Origin: Alphaproteobacteria bacterium
Lineage (GTDB): Bacteria; Pseudomonadota; Alphaproteobacteria; Bin95
Assembly: GCA_022826185.1 (NCBI GenBank)
Contig: JAJDVH010000195.1
Span: forward strand, 1-43,883
DNA length: 43,883 bases
Direction of reading: 5' to 3'
Positions 15,632 to 23,190 of the stretch are shown in pieces. Numbering within the stretch: the stretch's first letter is position 1; each line of letters begins with the position of its first letter. Position numbers and translations under genes: made by a program. The notes below the pieces were generated by a model. That model saw nothing but the letters and a program-made list of their open reading frames with translations, did no database searches and was not told where the DNA came from.

Positions 15632-17764
15632 TTACGGCCGCCCGAGCGCCGCCGGGCGAGGCGTCTCGTTTGCATCGTCGTCGGAGGCGGCGGGCCGGTG
15701 GATGACGAGGTCCACCGCGAGGCACCCGAGCGGGTCCACGCGCAGCCGGTCGCCCGGACCGATGACGGTCGTCGATTCCGGCTCTTCGATGACCGCGGGC
15801 CCGACGATCTCCTGTCCGATGCGCAGTTCCGCCCGCTCATATACCGGCGCCCGCTCCATGCCGGCGCCCGGCGATATATGGATGTCGCGCCATGCCTTGG
15901 GCGGAGCGTCGGCCGTCGCCGGCGGCCGGGCGAGCGCAAGCGCGGGCGGGGGCTGGCTCACATGCACCCGGATGCTTGCGAGTTCGACGGGGTTGTCGTC
16001 GTCCACCTTGCCGTAATGAGAACGGTAGAGCGCCTCGAAGCGCGCCTCCCAGTCGCCCTTCGTCATGGGGGTGTCGCAGGGCGCCGCGACCTCGACCTCG
16101 AGCGGATAGTCCTGGCCCGAATAGCGCAGATCGACGCTGCGGCGCACGATGGCGGCGCCGTCCGGCATCAGCTCTCCGGCCTCGGCTTCGAGCGCGCGGA
16201 ACCCGGCTTCCAGTGCAGCGAGGTCCACCGCCTCCAGAATCTGCCTGACGGCCCGGCTGCGCTCGAACGCGACCGGGGCGGCCAGCAGCCCGAGCGACGA
16301 CATGACGCCCGAATGGGGCGGCACGACAAGGCGCGGGCAGCCGAGCTTGCGGGCGAGCCCGGCCGCGTGGACGGGCCCGGCCCCGCCGAACGCGACCAGT
16401 GAGAGTTCGGACGGCGCCTTGCCCTTCTCGGCGACATAAATCCGGGCCGCCGCCGCCATGTTCTCGTTGACGATCTCGTGGACGCCTGCCGCCGCTTCCA
16501 GAGTCGTGAGTCCGGTCGCTTCCGCGAGATGCTTGCCCACGGCCTGCTCCGCCGCGGCGCGGTCGAGGGCCATGCGCCCGCCGAGGAAATAGCCGGGGTT
16601 GAGGTAGCCGAGCAGAAGATCCGCATCCGTCACCGTCGGCGCCGCGCCGCCCAGGCCGTAGCATGCGGGTCCGGGAGCCGATCCGGCGCTGTCGGGCCCG
16701 ACCCGGATCAGGCCGAGATCGTCCACCCGGGCGATGCTGCCGCCTCCCGCCCCGATTTCGAGCAGGTCATAGACGGGCACCGCAGCGGGCAGGCCGCTCC
16801 CCGCCTTGAACCGGTGCTGGCGGTCCACCTCGTAGCTGCGGGTCCGCGCGGCCCGGCCGTTCTCGACGATGCAGAGCTTCGCCGTCGTTCCCCCCATGTC
16901 GAAGGAAAGCAGGCTGTCGATCCCCGCGAGACGGCCGAAATACGCCGCCGCCTCGACCCCGGCGGCCGGTCCGGATTCGACGATCTGGACCGGCACCCGT
17001 TTCGCCGTCTCGACCGTCGCGGTGCCGCCGTTCGACAGCATGACGAAAAGCCGCTCCCGATAACCGCGTCCGGCCAGCCCCTCCGCCAGCCGTTCCAGAT
17101 AGCCCTCCGCAACCCCCTTCACATAGGCGTCGAGCACGGTGGTCGAGGTGCGTTCGTATTCCTTGGGCTCGGGATGCACCTCGTGCGACAGCGACACGGT
17201 GACCGCCGGAAGCTCCTCGCGCAGGATCTCCGCCGCGCGGCGTTCATGGACGCTGTTTCGATAGGAATGGAGGAACGAGACCGCAACGGCGCCGACGCCC
17301 TCCTCGCGAAAGACGGCCGCCGCTTGCCGGACGGCCGCTTCGTCCAGGGGAAGGAGCACCGCGCCGTCCGCGAGCACCCGTTCCGGAACGCCGAGCCGCA
17401 GCCGGCGGGGGACCAGCGGCTCGGGCAGGCGGATGAACATGTCGTAGATGTCGTAGCGAACCTCGCGGGCCAGTTCGAGGATGTCGCGGAAGCCCTCGGT
17501 CGTGAGCAGTCCGGTCTTCGCCCCCTTGCGTTCGAGGATGGTGTTGGTGACGAGGGTCGTCGCGTGGATCACCCCGGAAGTCCGGCCCAGCAGGTCGGGA
17601 ATCGCGCCGGAGAGGTCGCCGATGCCGCGCATCACCGACTCCTCGGGCGCATGTGCGGAGGTCAGAACCTTCTCGACCCGGATGGCGCCGTCGGCATCGT
17701 CGACCAGCGCGAAGTCGGAAAAGGTCCCGCCTATGTCGATACCCAGGCGATAGCTGTCGGTCAC
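15632..17764 (-). CDS. hyuA: Hydantoinase A / oxoprolinase alpha-type subunit
   Basis: The ATP-binding partner of HyuB, 710 residues, actin-like fold. Key segments are the phosphate-binding loop LGIDIGGTFSDFALV (7-21), NTILERKGAKTGLLTTEGFRD beginning near 74 with its first 20 residues most conserved, ESGPAAG (263-269), FDMGGTTAK (288-296) and FGGAGPVHA. The C-terminal domain holds RYSGQDYPLEVEV and the end segment EEPESTTVIGPG. Start is the GTG at 17764 giving VTDSYRLGIDIGGTF; in-frame codons further upstream encode low-quality sequence. It diverges from a 2-oxoglutarate oxygenase across ~210 bases that must hold both promoters, though I see no clear boxes there. hyuA stop and hyuB start are contiguous. 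Confidence 0.9.
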   Translation of the reverse strand: MTDSYRLGIDIGGTFSDFALVDDADGAIRVEKVLTSAHAPEESVMRGIGDLSGAIPDLLGRTSGVIHATTLVTNTILERKGAKTGLLTTEGFRDILELAREVRYDIYDMFIRLPEPLVPRRLRLGVPERVLADGAVLLPLDEAAVRQAAAVFREEGVGAVAVSFLHSYRNSVHERRAAEILREELPAVTVSLSHEVHPEPKEYERTSTTVLDAYVKGVAEGYLERLAEGLAGRGYRERLFVMLSNGGTATVETAKRVPVQIVESGPAAGVEAAAYFGRLAGIDSLLSFDMGGTTAKLCIVENGRAARTRSYEVDRQHRFKAGSGLPAAVPVYDLLEIGAGGGSIARVDDLGLIRVGPDSAGSAPGPACYGLGGAAPTVTDADLLLGYLNPGYFLGGRMALDRAAAEQAVGKHLAEATGLTTLEAAAGVHEIVNENMAAAARIYVAEKGKAPSELSLVAFGGAGPVHAAGLARKLGCPRLVVPPHSGVMSSLGLLAAPVAFERSRAVRQILEAVDLAALEAGFRALEAEAGELMPDGAAIVRRSVDLRYSGQDYPLEVEVAAPCDTPMTKGDWEARFEALYRSHYGKVDDDNPVELASIRVHVSQPPPALALARPPATADAPPKAWRDIHISPGAGMERAPVYERAELRIGQEIVGPAVIEEPESTTVIGPGDRLRVDPLGCLAVDLVIHRPAASDDDANETPRPAALGRP

Positions 17765-17973
17765 GCGGCGAGTCCCGAGGTTTGCGGCATCCGAGGCGAT
17801 GCGCCGCCGCCGGCAGCGCGACCGGCATTCGACTGTAGCAATGCAGCCTTCGTCCGGGCAAGCAAGCGGCCGGCCGCCGCGGGTTGCCGATGCATCCCGG
17901 CAGGAGTCCCATATTCCGGGCGGCGGCATTACACTGTCCCGACCGCGCGTCCGGGAAAAGGACCCTTGCGAAG

Positions 17974-18963
17974 ATGGGCATCGACGCGATTCCGGCGATC
18001 GACCTCGCTCCCTGGCGGTCCGGTACGGCCGCCGGCCGGCGGGAGGTGGCCGAGCGGGTCGGCCGGGCGTGCGAGACGATCGGCTTCCTGATCGTCTCGG
18101 GCCACGGCGTCCCGCAGGAGGTCATCGACCGCGCCTTCTCGGTCTCGCGCGAGTTCTTCGACCTTCCCGCGGAAGAAAAAACACGGTTCATGCCGGAAGA
18201 CGGCGTCGCGCCGCGCGGCTACCACGCCGTCGCGACGCGGAACCTCGCGCGCACCTACGGGCAGGAGACGCCGCCCGACCTCCGGGAGCAGTTCTTCATC
18301 GGTCCCCTGCTCCCGCAGGCCGACCGCTTTGCCCATATTCCCGAGGCTGCGCTCTTCTACTCGGAGAATATCTGGCCTGCCTGGCCCCCCGCCTACAGGG
18401 AAGCCCTGACGGAGTTTTACCGCGCGTTCGAAGTGCTGGCCGAGCGCCTGATGCGGATTTTCGCCGTGGCGCTCTCGCTCCCGGAAACCTTCTTCGACGA
18501 CAAGATCGACAGGCATTTCAGCACCTGCCCGTCGAACCACTACCCCGTCATCGAGGACGACCCGCAGCCGGGCCAGCTCCGCTGCGGCGCGCACACCGAT
18601 TTCGGCAGCCTGACGATCCTCGCCTTCAACGACGCGCCGGGCGGCCTGCAGGCGCTGATGCCGGACGGCTCCTGGCTGGACGTGCAGCCCGGGCCGGGGC
18701 AGCTGGCGGTCAATCTCGGCGACATGATGCAGCGCTGGACCAACGACCGCTGGAAATCCACCGTCCACCGCGTCGTCAATCCGCCCCCCGACCGCCGCCG
18801 GGAAAGCCGGCGCCAGACCATCGGCTACTTCCTCCACCCCAACTACGACGCCGAGATCGCCTGCCTCGACTCCTGCTGCGGCGAAGGCCGCCCGGCGAAA
18901 TACGGGCCGATCATGGCCGGCGACCATATGCGCGAGAAGATGGAACGCCGGATCGACGGGTAG
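17974..18963 (+). CDS. 2-oxoglutarate/Fe(II) oxygenase, isopenicillin-N-synthase-like
   Basis: A 329-residue jelly-roll oxygenase. The N-terminal DIOX_N region contains IPAIDLAPW and GFLIVSGHGVP. The iron triad is His207 and Asp209 in CGAHTDFGSLTIL and His265 in STVHRVVNP. Arg280 in RRQTIGYF is placed to hold 2-oxoglutarate. Plant and bacterial relatives hydroxylate small molecules, and the substrate here is unknown. I start at the ATG at 17974 (MGIDAIPAIDLAPW), since upstream codons add 30 residues not typical of the family. The TAG stop at 18961 is in the same frame as the following dehydrogenase, which lacks a standard start codon. Confidence 0.88.
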   Translation: MGIDAIPAIDLAPWRSGTAAGRREVAERVGRACETIGFLIVSGHGVPQEVIDRAFSVSREFFDLPAEEKTRFMPEDGVAPRGYHAVATRNLARTYGQETPPDLREQFFIGPLLPQADRFAHIPEAALFYSENIWPAWPPAYREALTEFYRAFEVLAERLMRIFAVALSLPETFFDDKIDRHFSTCPSNHYPVIEDDPQPGQLRCGAHTDFGSLTILAFNDAPGGLQALMPDGSWLDVQPGPGQLAVNLGDMMQRWTNDRWKSTVHRVVNPPPDRRRESRRQTIGYFLHPNYDAEIACLDSCCGEGRPAKYGPIMAGDHMREKMERRIDG

Positions 18964-18981
18964 AGCGGGAGCGAGACGGAC

Positions 18982-19866
18982 ATTTCGACCCTGGGATTCA
19001 TCGGCCTCGGCGCGATGGGCGGGCCCATGTGCCGGAACCTCGTGCGGCGCGCCGGCCTGCCGGTCATCGTCCACGATGTGGACGCCGAGGCCCGCGCCGT
19101 GTGCGTCGCGCAGGGGTGCGTTGCGGCTGCGGATGCGGGGCAGGTGGCGCGCGCGTGCGATACCGTCTTCCTGTCGTTGCCGGGGGCGGGTGAAGTGCGC
19201 GACGTCTGCCTGGGCGGCGACGGGCTGCTGGCGCACGCCCGTGTCGGCAGCATCGTTGTCGATTGCAGCACGGTGCCGCTGGCGCTCACCCGCGAACTCG
19301 CCGCAGCCTTTGCGGAGAAGGGCGCAGTCTATGTCGATGCCCCGGTCGCGGGGACCGTCCGGACGGTGGCCGGCCGGGAAATCAGCATCATGGTCGGGGC
19401 GGAAGAGGAGACCTTCGCCCGGCTGGCGCCGCTGCTGGAGTGCATGGCGGAGACGGTCCTGCATTGCGGCGCAAGCGGAAGCGGCACGGTGACCAAGCTG
19501 CTGCTCAACATGGTGCTTGCCCAGTCCGTCGCCGCGCTGGCCGAGGCGCTGCTGCTCGGCCGCCGCGCGGGCGTGGACGGAGAGCGCCTGTTCGAGGCCT
19601 TCAGCCACGGCTGCGACAGCTTCGCGCTCCGCCAGCACGGCATGACGGCCCTGTTGCCGGGCCGGTTCCCGGAAGGCCGGTTCCCGACGCGCTACATGCT
19701 GAAGGACCTCGACTATGTCATGGAGCTGAAGGAGGCGCTGGGGATGAGGCTCGAGGGCATGGAGCTCACCCACGGCCTGCTGGAGCGCACCGCCGCAGCC
19801 GGGTTCGCCGACGCCTACTGGCCCGCGCTCATCCATGCGGTCGAGGAGGACGGACGGGAACAATGA
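18982..19866 (+). CDS. 3-hydroxyisobutyrate-dehydrogenase-like NAD(P) oxidoreductase, non-canonical start
   Basis: A beta-hydroxyacid dehydrogenase that oxidises short hydroxy acids with NAD(P). Counting from an ATT start, the Rossmann loop GFIGLGAMGG is at 5-14, substrate loop DAPVAGT at 119-125 and catalytic Lys172 in GSGTVTKLLLN. The first ATG (19015) lies inside the Rossmann loop and would destroy cofactor binding. Between the in-frame TAG at 18961 and that loop the only near-start codons are ACG (18976), ATT (18982) and CTG (18991). ATT has a GGGAG purine stretch about 10 bases upstream, so I place the start there. A fusion to the upstream oxygenase by TAG read-through is also possible. 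The gene ends in an ATGA overlap with the next. Confidence 0.75.
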   Translation: MSTLGFIGLGAMGGPMCRNLVRRAGLPVIVHDVDAEARAVCVAQGCVAAADAGQVARACDTVFLSLPGAGEVRDVCLGGDGLLAHARVGSIVVDCSTVPLALTRELAAAFAEKGAVYVDAPVAGTVRTVAGREISIMVGAEEETFARLAPLLECMAETVLHCGASGSGTVTKLLLNMVLAQSVAALAEALLLGRRAGVDGERLFEAFSHGCDSFALRQHGMTALLPGRFPEGRFPTRYMLKDLDYVMELKEALGMRLEGMELTHGLLERTAAAGFADAYWPALIHAVEEDGREQ

Positions 19867-21002
19867 CGGATACCGGGTCGGTGAGCGGGCATTGCGAGGA
19901 GCGTTTCGCCGGGGTGGCCGATGCGTTCGCGGAGAATTTTCGCGCGCGGGGGGAAGTCGGGGCCGCCGTCGCCGTGACCCTGAACGGGGAGCCGGTCATC
20001 GACCTCCGGGGCGGTTTCGCGGACAGCGCCCGCACGCGCCCCTGGGCGGAGGACACGCTGGTCTGCATGATGTCGGTCGCCAAGGCGGTGACGGCCTTGT
20101 GCGCGGCGGTGGCCGTGGACCGCGGGCTGTTCGGCTGGGACGAGCCGGTGGCGCGCTACTGGCCCGAATTCGCGGCCGCCGGCAAGGCCGAAATCCCGGT
20201 CCGATGGGTCCTCGACCACCGCGCCGGACTGGCGGCGATTACGCAGCCCATGCCCGACGGCGCGGCCTATGACTGGGAGGCGATGACCGCGGCGCTGGCG
20301 GCGCAGGCGCCGCTCTCGCCGCCGGGCAGGTCGCGCGCCTACCATTCCGTGACGCTGGGATACCTGGTCGGCGAGCTGATAAGGCGCACCGACGGGCGGA
20401 GTATCGGGCGTTTCCTCGCCGAGGAGGTCTGCGAACCGCACGGCATCGACTACTGGATCGGCCTGCCGCCGGCCCTGCACGACCGGTGCGCGGAGTTCTT
20501 CGGGGAAACCGCCGGCACGCTGTTCGACCGCTCGGACCCGGACTCGCTGATGTGTCGGGCGATGGCGCAGGTGCCGCCGGAGGACTTCAACACGGAACGG
20601 TTTCGCGCGGCGGAAATCCCCTCGATCAACGGCATCGGCGCCGCGCGGAGCGTGGCAAGGCTCTTCGACGGCCTCGCCGCCGGCGGCGTGCTGGACGGCA
20701 GGCGGCTGCTGAGCGCGGAGGCGCTGGCGGAAGCCACCACCGAACAATGGCGCGGCCGGGAAGACCTGCTCGGACACACCCGCCGCATGGCGCTCGGCTT
20801 CGCGCTCGGGCTGCCGGGGCATCTGGCGATGGGGCCGAGCCCGCGCGCCTTCGGCCACACCGGCGCGGGCGGCGCCATCGGCTTCGCAGACCCGGACGCC
20901 GGCCTCGGCTTCGCCTACGCGCCCAACCACATGTATTCCGCCCCCGGCATCAGCCTGCGCCTTGGCGCGCTGGTGGATGCGTTGTACGAAGCTCTTGCGT
21001 GA
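19863..21002 (+). CDS. Beta-lactamase-fold serine hydrolase (EstB-like)
   Basis: A 379-residue member of the beta-lactamase-related serine hydrolase/esterase family, no signal peptide, so cytoplasmic. The nucleophile motif SVAK puts Ser71 and Lys74 in place, the second motif is YHS (Tyr160-Ser162), and the third box is HTG (332-334) in place of KTG, as is frequent in esterases of this fold. The stretch VRWVLDHRAGLAAI is typical. It more likely hydrolyses an ester or amide than acts as a resistance beta-lactamase (inference). Coupled by ATGA to the dehydrogenase; together with the upstream oxygenase they may form one catabolic transcript. Confidence 0.85.
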   Translation: MTDTGSVSGHCEERFAGVADAFAENFRARGEVGAAVAVTLNGEPVIDLRGGFADSARTRPWAEDTLVCMMSVAKAVTALCAAVAVDRGLFGWDEPVARYWPEFAAAGKAEIPVRWVLDHRAGLAAITQPMPDGAAYDWEAMTAALAAQAPLSPPGRSRAYHSVTLGYLVGELIRRTDGRSIGRFLAEEVCEPHGIDYWIGLPPALHDRCAEFFGETAGTLFDRSDPDSLMCRAMAQVPPEDFNTERFRAAEIPSINGIGAARSVARLFDGLAAGGVLDGRRLLSAEALAEATTEQWRGREDLLGHTRRMALGFALGLPGHLAMGPSPRAFGHTGAGGAIGFADPDAGLGFAYAPNHMYSAPGISLRLGALVDALYEALA

Positions 21003-21083
21003 AGCGGGACAGGAACGGCTCCCGCACCGGCCCTTTTCAACCGCACGGAGCCTCTCCGGGGCTTTGGCTCGCAGGAGGCATCC

Positions 21084-21482
21084 ATGACCGGAACGGCGTA
21101 CGGAGAGGTAGGATTTTGCGCTCCGGGGGCGGATCCCGAACCGAAGCATTTCTGCCCGGGTTGCGGGAAGGCGCTGCCGTTTTACCCTCGTTATCCTTGG
21201 TATTTCTGCGAAGGCTGCCTGACGGAAGCGGAAGACGGGGACGGGTATCGTCTGGAATTCGCGAATGTCGATCTGTCGGGCGGCTTTCAATGGCGTCGCG
21301 CCGGTTCACCGGACTGGCAGGTCGACGGTGAATTGTGCTGCCTGTTGCGCGGACGACCGGTAGTTGTCGGCGAGGCGCGTATGGGCGGGATCGTGGCGCA
21401 ACCGATAGATTCTTCGGCCGTCTGGGCCTCTCCTGATCCGGACAGACGGCTGCGGGATGTAACCCGCAGACAACGCCGTTAG
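21084..21482 (+). CDS. Small zinc-ribbon protein of unknown function
   Basis: 132 residues. Cys24, Cys27, Cys42 and Cys45 form a CxxC-14-CxxC zinc ribbon within HFCPGCGKALPFYP and WYFCEGCLTE. The rest is hydrophilic, with no other known domain, and the C-terminus is Arg-rich. The ATG at 21084 follows GCAGGAGGCATCC, a good ribosome-binding site. I do not recognise the family. The C-terminal third reads less like a conserved protein, and an earlier true end cannot be excluded. Confidence 0.6.
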   Translation: MTGTAYGEVGFCAPGADPEPKHFCPGCGKALPFYPRYPWYFCEGCLTEAEDGDGYRLEFANVDLSGGFQWRRAGSPDWQVDGELCCLLRGRPVVVGEARMGGIVAQPIDSSAVWASPDPDRRLRDVTRRQRR

Positions 21483-21536
21483 CTTGCTGCAATGCTCGCC
21501 GGATCGGTCGGGGAGCCGACGGGCAGTTTGGAAAGA

Positions 21537-21611
21537 TGGCTCCGCGGGTAGGATTCGAACCTACGACCAATCGGTTAACAGCCGACCGCTCTACCACTGA
21601 GCTACCGCGGA
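21537..21611 (-). tRNA. tRNA-Asn (GTT)
   Basis: The minus-strand cloverleaf includes an encoded CCA: acceptor TCCGCGG pairs with CCGCGGA, D arm around AGCTCAGTGGTAGAGC, anticodon loop CTGTTAA with GTT, T arm GTAGGTTCGAATCCTAC. It lies 53 bases from the 27 bp tRNA-Cys fragment, the probable original spacing to tRNA-Cys. A TATAAG (minus, 21636-21631) in that spacer could be its own -10 box, though the matching -35 is poor. Confidence 0.97.
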
Positions 21612-21664
21612 ACAGACCCGAACGGGCGCCCTTATAGCGGCCCTTGCCGGGCTTGGCGAGGGGC

Positions 21665-21691
21665 TGGAGGCGCGGACCGGATTCGAACCGG
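21665..21691 (-). repeat. Left attachment-site copy (tRNA-Cys 3' end fragment)
   Basis: 27 bases identical to 23191-23217, beginning TGGAGGCGCGGACCGG on the plus strand. Identity stops abruptly after GAACCGG. It is too short to be a tRNA itself and marks the tRNA-Asn-proximal boundary of the insert. Confidence 0.85.
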
Positions 21692-21703
21692 AACGGCGCC
21701 GGT

Positions 21704-21733
21704 GTCCGTAACCGCCCAAAGTGGGCAACGGAC
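21704..21733. other. Hairpin at the insert's left inner edge
   Basis: GTCCG (21704-21708) pairs with CGGAC (21729-21733) around an inner stem GCCCA/TGGGC, only 12 bases inside the attachment copy. It may be an integrase arm site, a transcript end or incidental. The remaining bases to 21852 hold no gene I can support. Confidence 0.4.
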
Positions 21734-21852
21734 GGAGAATCGGCCCGTTGCCCCGCGGCGCGTGGTTGCTTATGTCGCGACGCTCCGCTGCGAAGCGCCG
21801 GGCGTTCGGCAAAGCACACCTTCAACCCCATTCCCGGAAAGGGACTCTGACC

Positions 21853-22197
21853 ATGAAGAATTTCGTTCAACCGGGCGAAAATCTGACCGTCGTGGCTCCC
21901 GCCAATACGGACAGCGGCGACCTTGTGCTTATCGGTGCGGCGCTGTTCGGCGTTGCGGCGGATGACGCCAAGAACGGCGCGGACCTTACCATTTCGGCGG
22001 GAGGCGTTTACAACCTTCCCGCCGTCGCGGCGAACAACTGGGCAGCCGGGGCGAAGCTCTACCGGGAAGCGACGGCCGGCGACGATTTGGGCAAGCTGAC
22101 GGACGCGGAAGCGGGCAATCTGCTTGTCGGCGTTGCCGTCCAGGCGAAGACGGCGAACGCCGTATCGGCACCGGTCCGGCTCAATCCGGCATTCTGA
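21853..22197 (+). CDS. DUF2190 family phage capsid-decoration-type protein
   Basis: A 114-residue protein opening MKNFVQPGENLTVVAPANTD, then SGDLVLIGAALFGVA and LLVGVAVQAKTA. This is the beta-rich DUF2190 pattern seen next to major capsid genes of tailed phages, where members act as capsid decoration or head-stabilising proteins. Length fits the family. The ATG at 21853 is preceded by GGAAAGGGA. Here it stands without any terminase, portal, protease or capsid gene, so on its own it cannot build a particle. It either survived a prophage deletion or now serves something else, such as dressing a helper phage capsid. Family call fairly sure; role inferred. Confidence 0.75.
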   Translation: MKNFVQPGENLTVVAPANTDSGDLVLIGAALFGVAADDAKNGADLTISAGGVYNLPAVAANNWAAGAKLYREATAGDDLGKLTDAEAGNLLVGVAVQAKTANAVSAPVRLNPAF

Positions 22198-22237
22198 TAC
22201 CGACCAGAAGCTGGACACAATTGCGGGGATGTGATAA

Positions 22238-22273
22238 TGAAAAAGCACGGCAAGGCCACATCCTTGCCGTGCT
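22238..22273 (-). terminator. Rho-independent terminator of the winged-helix gene
   Basis: AGCACGGCAAGG (22244-22255) pairs perfectly with CCTTGCCGTGCT (22262-22273) across a 6-base loop. On the minus strand it is followed by TTTTTC, the classic terminator layout, about 80 bases after the winged-helix gene's stop. The plus-strand side lacks a U tract. Confidence 0.8.
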
Positions 22274-22283
22274 CCGCTGTTAG

Positions 22284-22317
22284 GCTAGTGCCGCAGCCCG
22301 TGAGCTACGGCACTAGC
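22284..22317. other. Stable hairpin between terminator and winged-helix gene
   Basis: GCTAGTGCCG (22284-22293) pairs with CGGCACTAGC (22308-22317), and inside it AGC pairs with GCT. No U tract follows on either strand, so it does not look like a terminator. It lies in the 3' untranslated region of the winged-helix mRNA. Confidence 0.6.
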
Positions 22318-22355
22318 AACAAGATGGTTTGTCCCATCATGGGATGCCTCCTTTC

Positions 22356-22898
22356 CTATGCCTTCTTCGCAGGCGGGGTTAGCGGAAAGGCGCCGGGAGT
22401 GGTTACAACACTCCCGGCGCTCATTTCTGAGGCGGATGTGGCCGCCTCATTCTCGTCGAAAGCGATGGCGGTCGTAACGGCCGACGCTTCAATTCCTTGG
22501 CTTTCGTCATCAGTGTGGGCTAGGGAAACACACCGATGCCGTCCGTTGTCCTGACGCTCTAGTTCTCCGGCTTTCTTCTTCTCGTAGAGGATCGAGCGTA
22601 TGGTGGCTTGTTTGACCTCTTCACCGGAATCTTCAAGCCGTTGGTAAATTTCCCGCGTCGCAAGGCCGCGCGAACCCGCCTCCCGAACGATGTCCAGCAC
22701 GCGAGCCGTGTAGGAACCATCGCGTCTGACTCCAGTTGCTCCGCCTATCGTGCCGGCGCGGGCCTTAGCGTATAGAGATAGCGCGTGCGACAGTGCTTTC
22801 CTACGAATTTCCACAGCCGTGGCCTCGTCTCTGAGTGCCGCAGCCTTCTCATTGCACGAACTGATCTCAGCGCGTAGGGTCGTCTCGTAGGCGTCCAT
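22356..22898 (-). CDS. Winged-helix protein with N-terminal coiled coil
   Basis: 180 residues. Residues 1-60 are Ala/Glu/Lys-rich and helical, probably a coiled coil (ETTLRAEISSCNEKAAALRD). Residues ~68-120 form a winged helix: YTARVLDIVREAGSRGLATR, EIYQRLEDSGEEVKQATIRS, ILYEKKKAGELERQDNGRHR. The tail is flexible and Thr/Ser/Ala-rich. This layout suits a phage or plasmid DNA-binding protein, but I do not recognise a named family. The ATG at 22898 is preceded by GGAAAGGATAG; an upstream ATG would add 19 residues of weak quality. Codon use is less GC-biased than its neighbours, which fits horizontal origin. Its mRNA ends in a clear terminator. Confidence 0.65.
   Translation of the reverse strand: MDAYETTLRAEISSCNEKAAALRDEATAVEIRRKALSHALSLYAKARAGTIGGATGVRRDGSYTARVLDIVREAGSRGLATREIYQRLEDSGEEVKQATIRSILYEKKKAGELERQDNGRHRCVSLAHTDDESQGIEASAVTTAIAFDENEAATSASEMSAGSVVTTPGAFPLTPPAKKA
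22390..22449. other. Two perfect hairpins within the winged-helix gene's 3' coding end
   Basis: GCGCCGGGAGTG (22390-22401) pairs with CACTCCCGGCGC (22409-22420), a 12 bp stem. TGAGGCGG (22428-22435) pairs with CCGCCTCA (22442-22449), an 8 bp stem. Both lie in frame inside the last ~35 codons of the winged-helix gene. With the hairpins at 22244-22273 and 22284-22317 they make four perfect stem-loops in about 210 bases. Confidence 0.6.
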
Positions 22899-23190
22899 GA
22901 CACTATCCTTTCCGATAGCGACTATGAGTTTAATCGCCCCACGTCGTGCCGTCAAGTGGTCTCCGGACGAAAATTTGTGCGTCCACTACGCCGTCAAATC
23001 TTCTCGGTTCTGCATTTTGGTCTGACAGCGTAGCAGCGTGTTCGACAATGAGCCTGGCGGGCTGGAGAGCAACTGCTCTGAAGCCGACTAGGTCGATTCT
23101 GGATATAGCAGCAAGGCCAACTCGTTGCCCATATGGTGCCTACACCAAGAATTTGGCCGGCTGTTCAATTAGCTAAGGTATTGTTTTTAT
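22899..23190. other. AT-richer stretch without a supported gene
   Basis: Base composition is clearly lower in GC than elsewhere in the window. One minus-strand frame is open from a TAG at 23142-23140 to a TAA at 22932-22930, about 69 codons ending PLDGTTWGD, but it has no usable start codon and could be the tail of a truncated gene. A short plus frame from 22946 also exists without any recognisable domain. Likely decayed element DNA. Confidence 0.35.

Noticed and set aside
14129-16402. A 757-codon plus-strand frame opposite hyuB/hyuA
   Set aside because: Its composition is Arg/Asp/Val/Gly-rich with no domain, and the opposite strand encodes two textbook subunits. It is a by-product of high GC content.
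19015-19866. The ATG at 19015 as the start of the dehydrogenase
   Set aside because: It lies within the nucleotide-binding loop and would remove its first glycines, so the true N-terminus must be further upstream.
19863-21002. An antibiotic-resistance beta-lactamase
   Set aside because: No signal peptide, HTG in place of KTG, and coupling to a dehydrogenase point to an esterase- or amidase-like enzyme.
21665-21691. A second tRNA-Cys gene
   Set aside because: Only the 27-base 3' end is present, with no D or anticodon arm, so it is an attachment-site copy.
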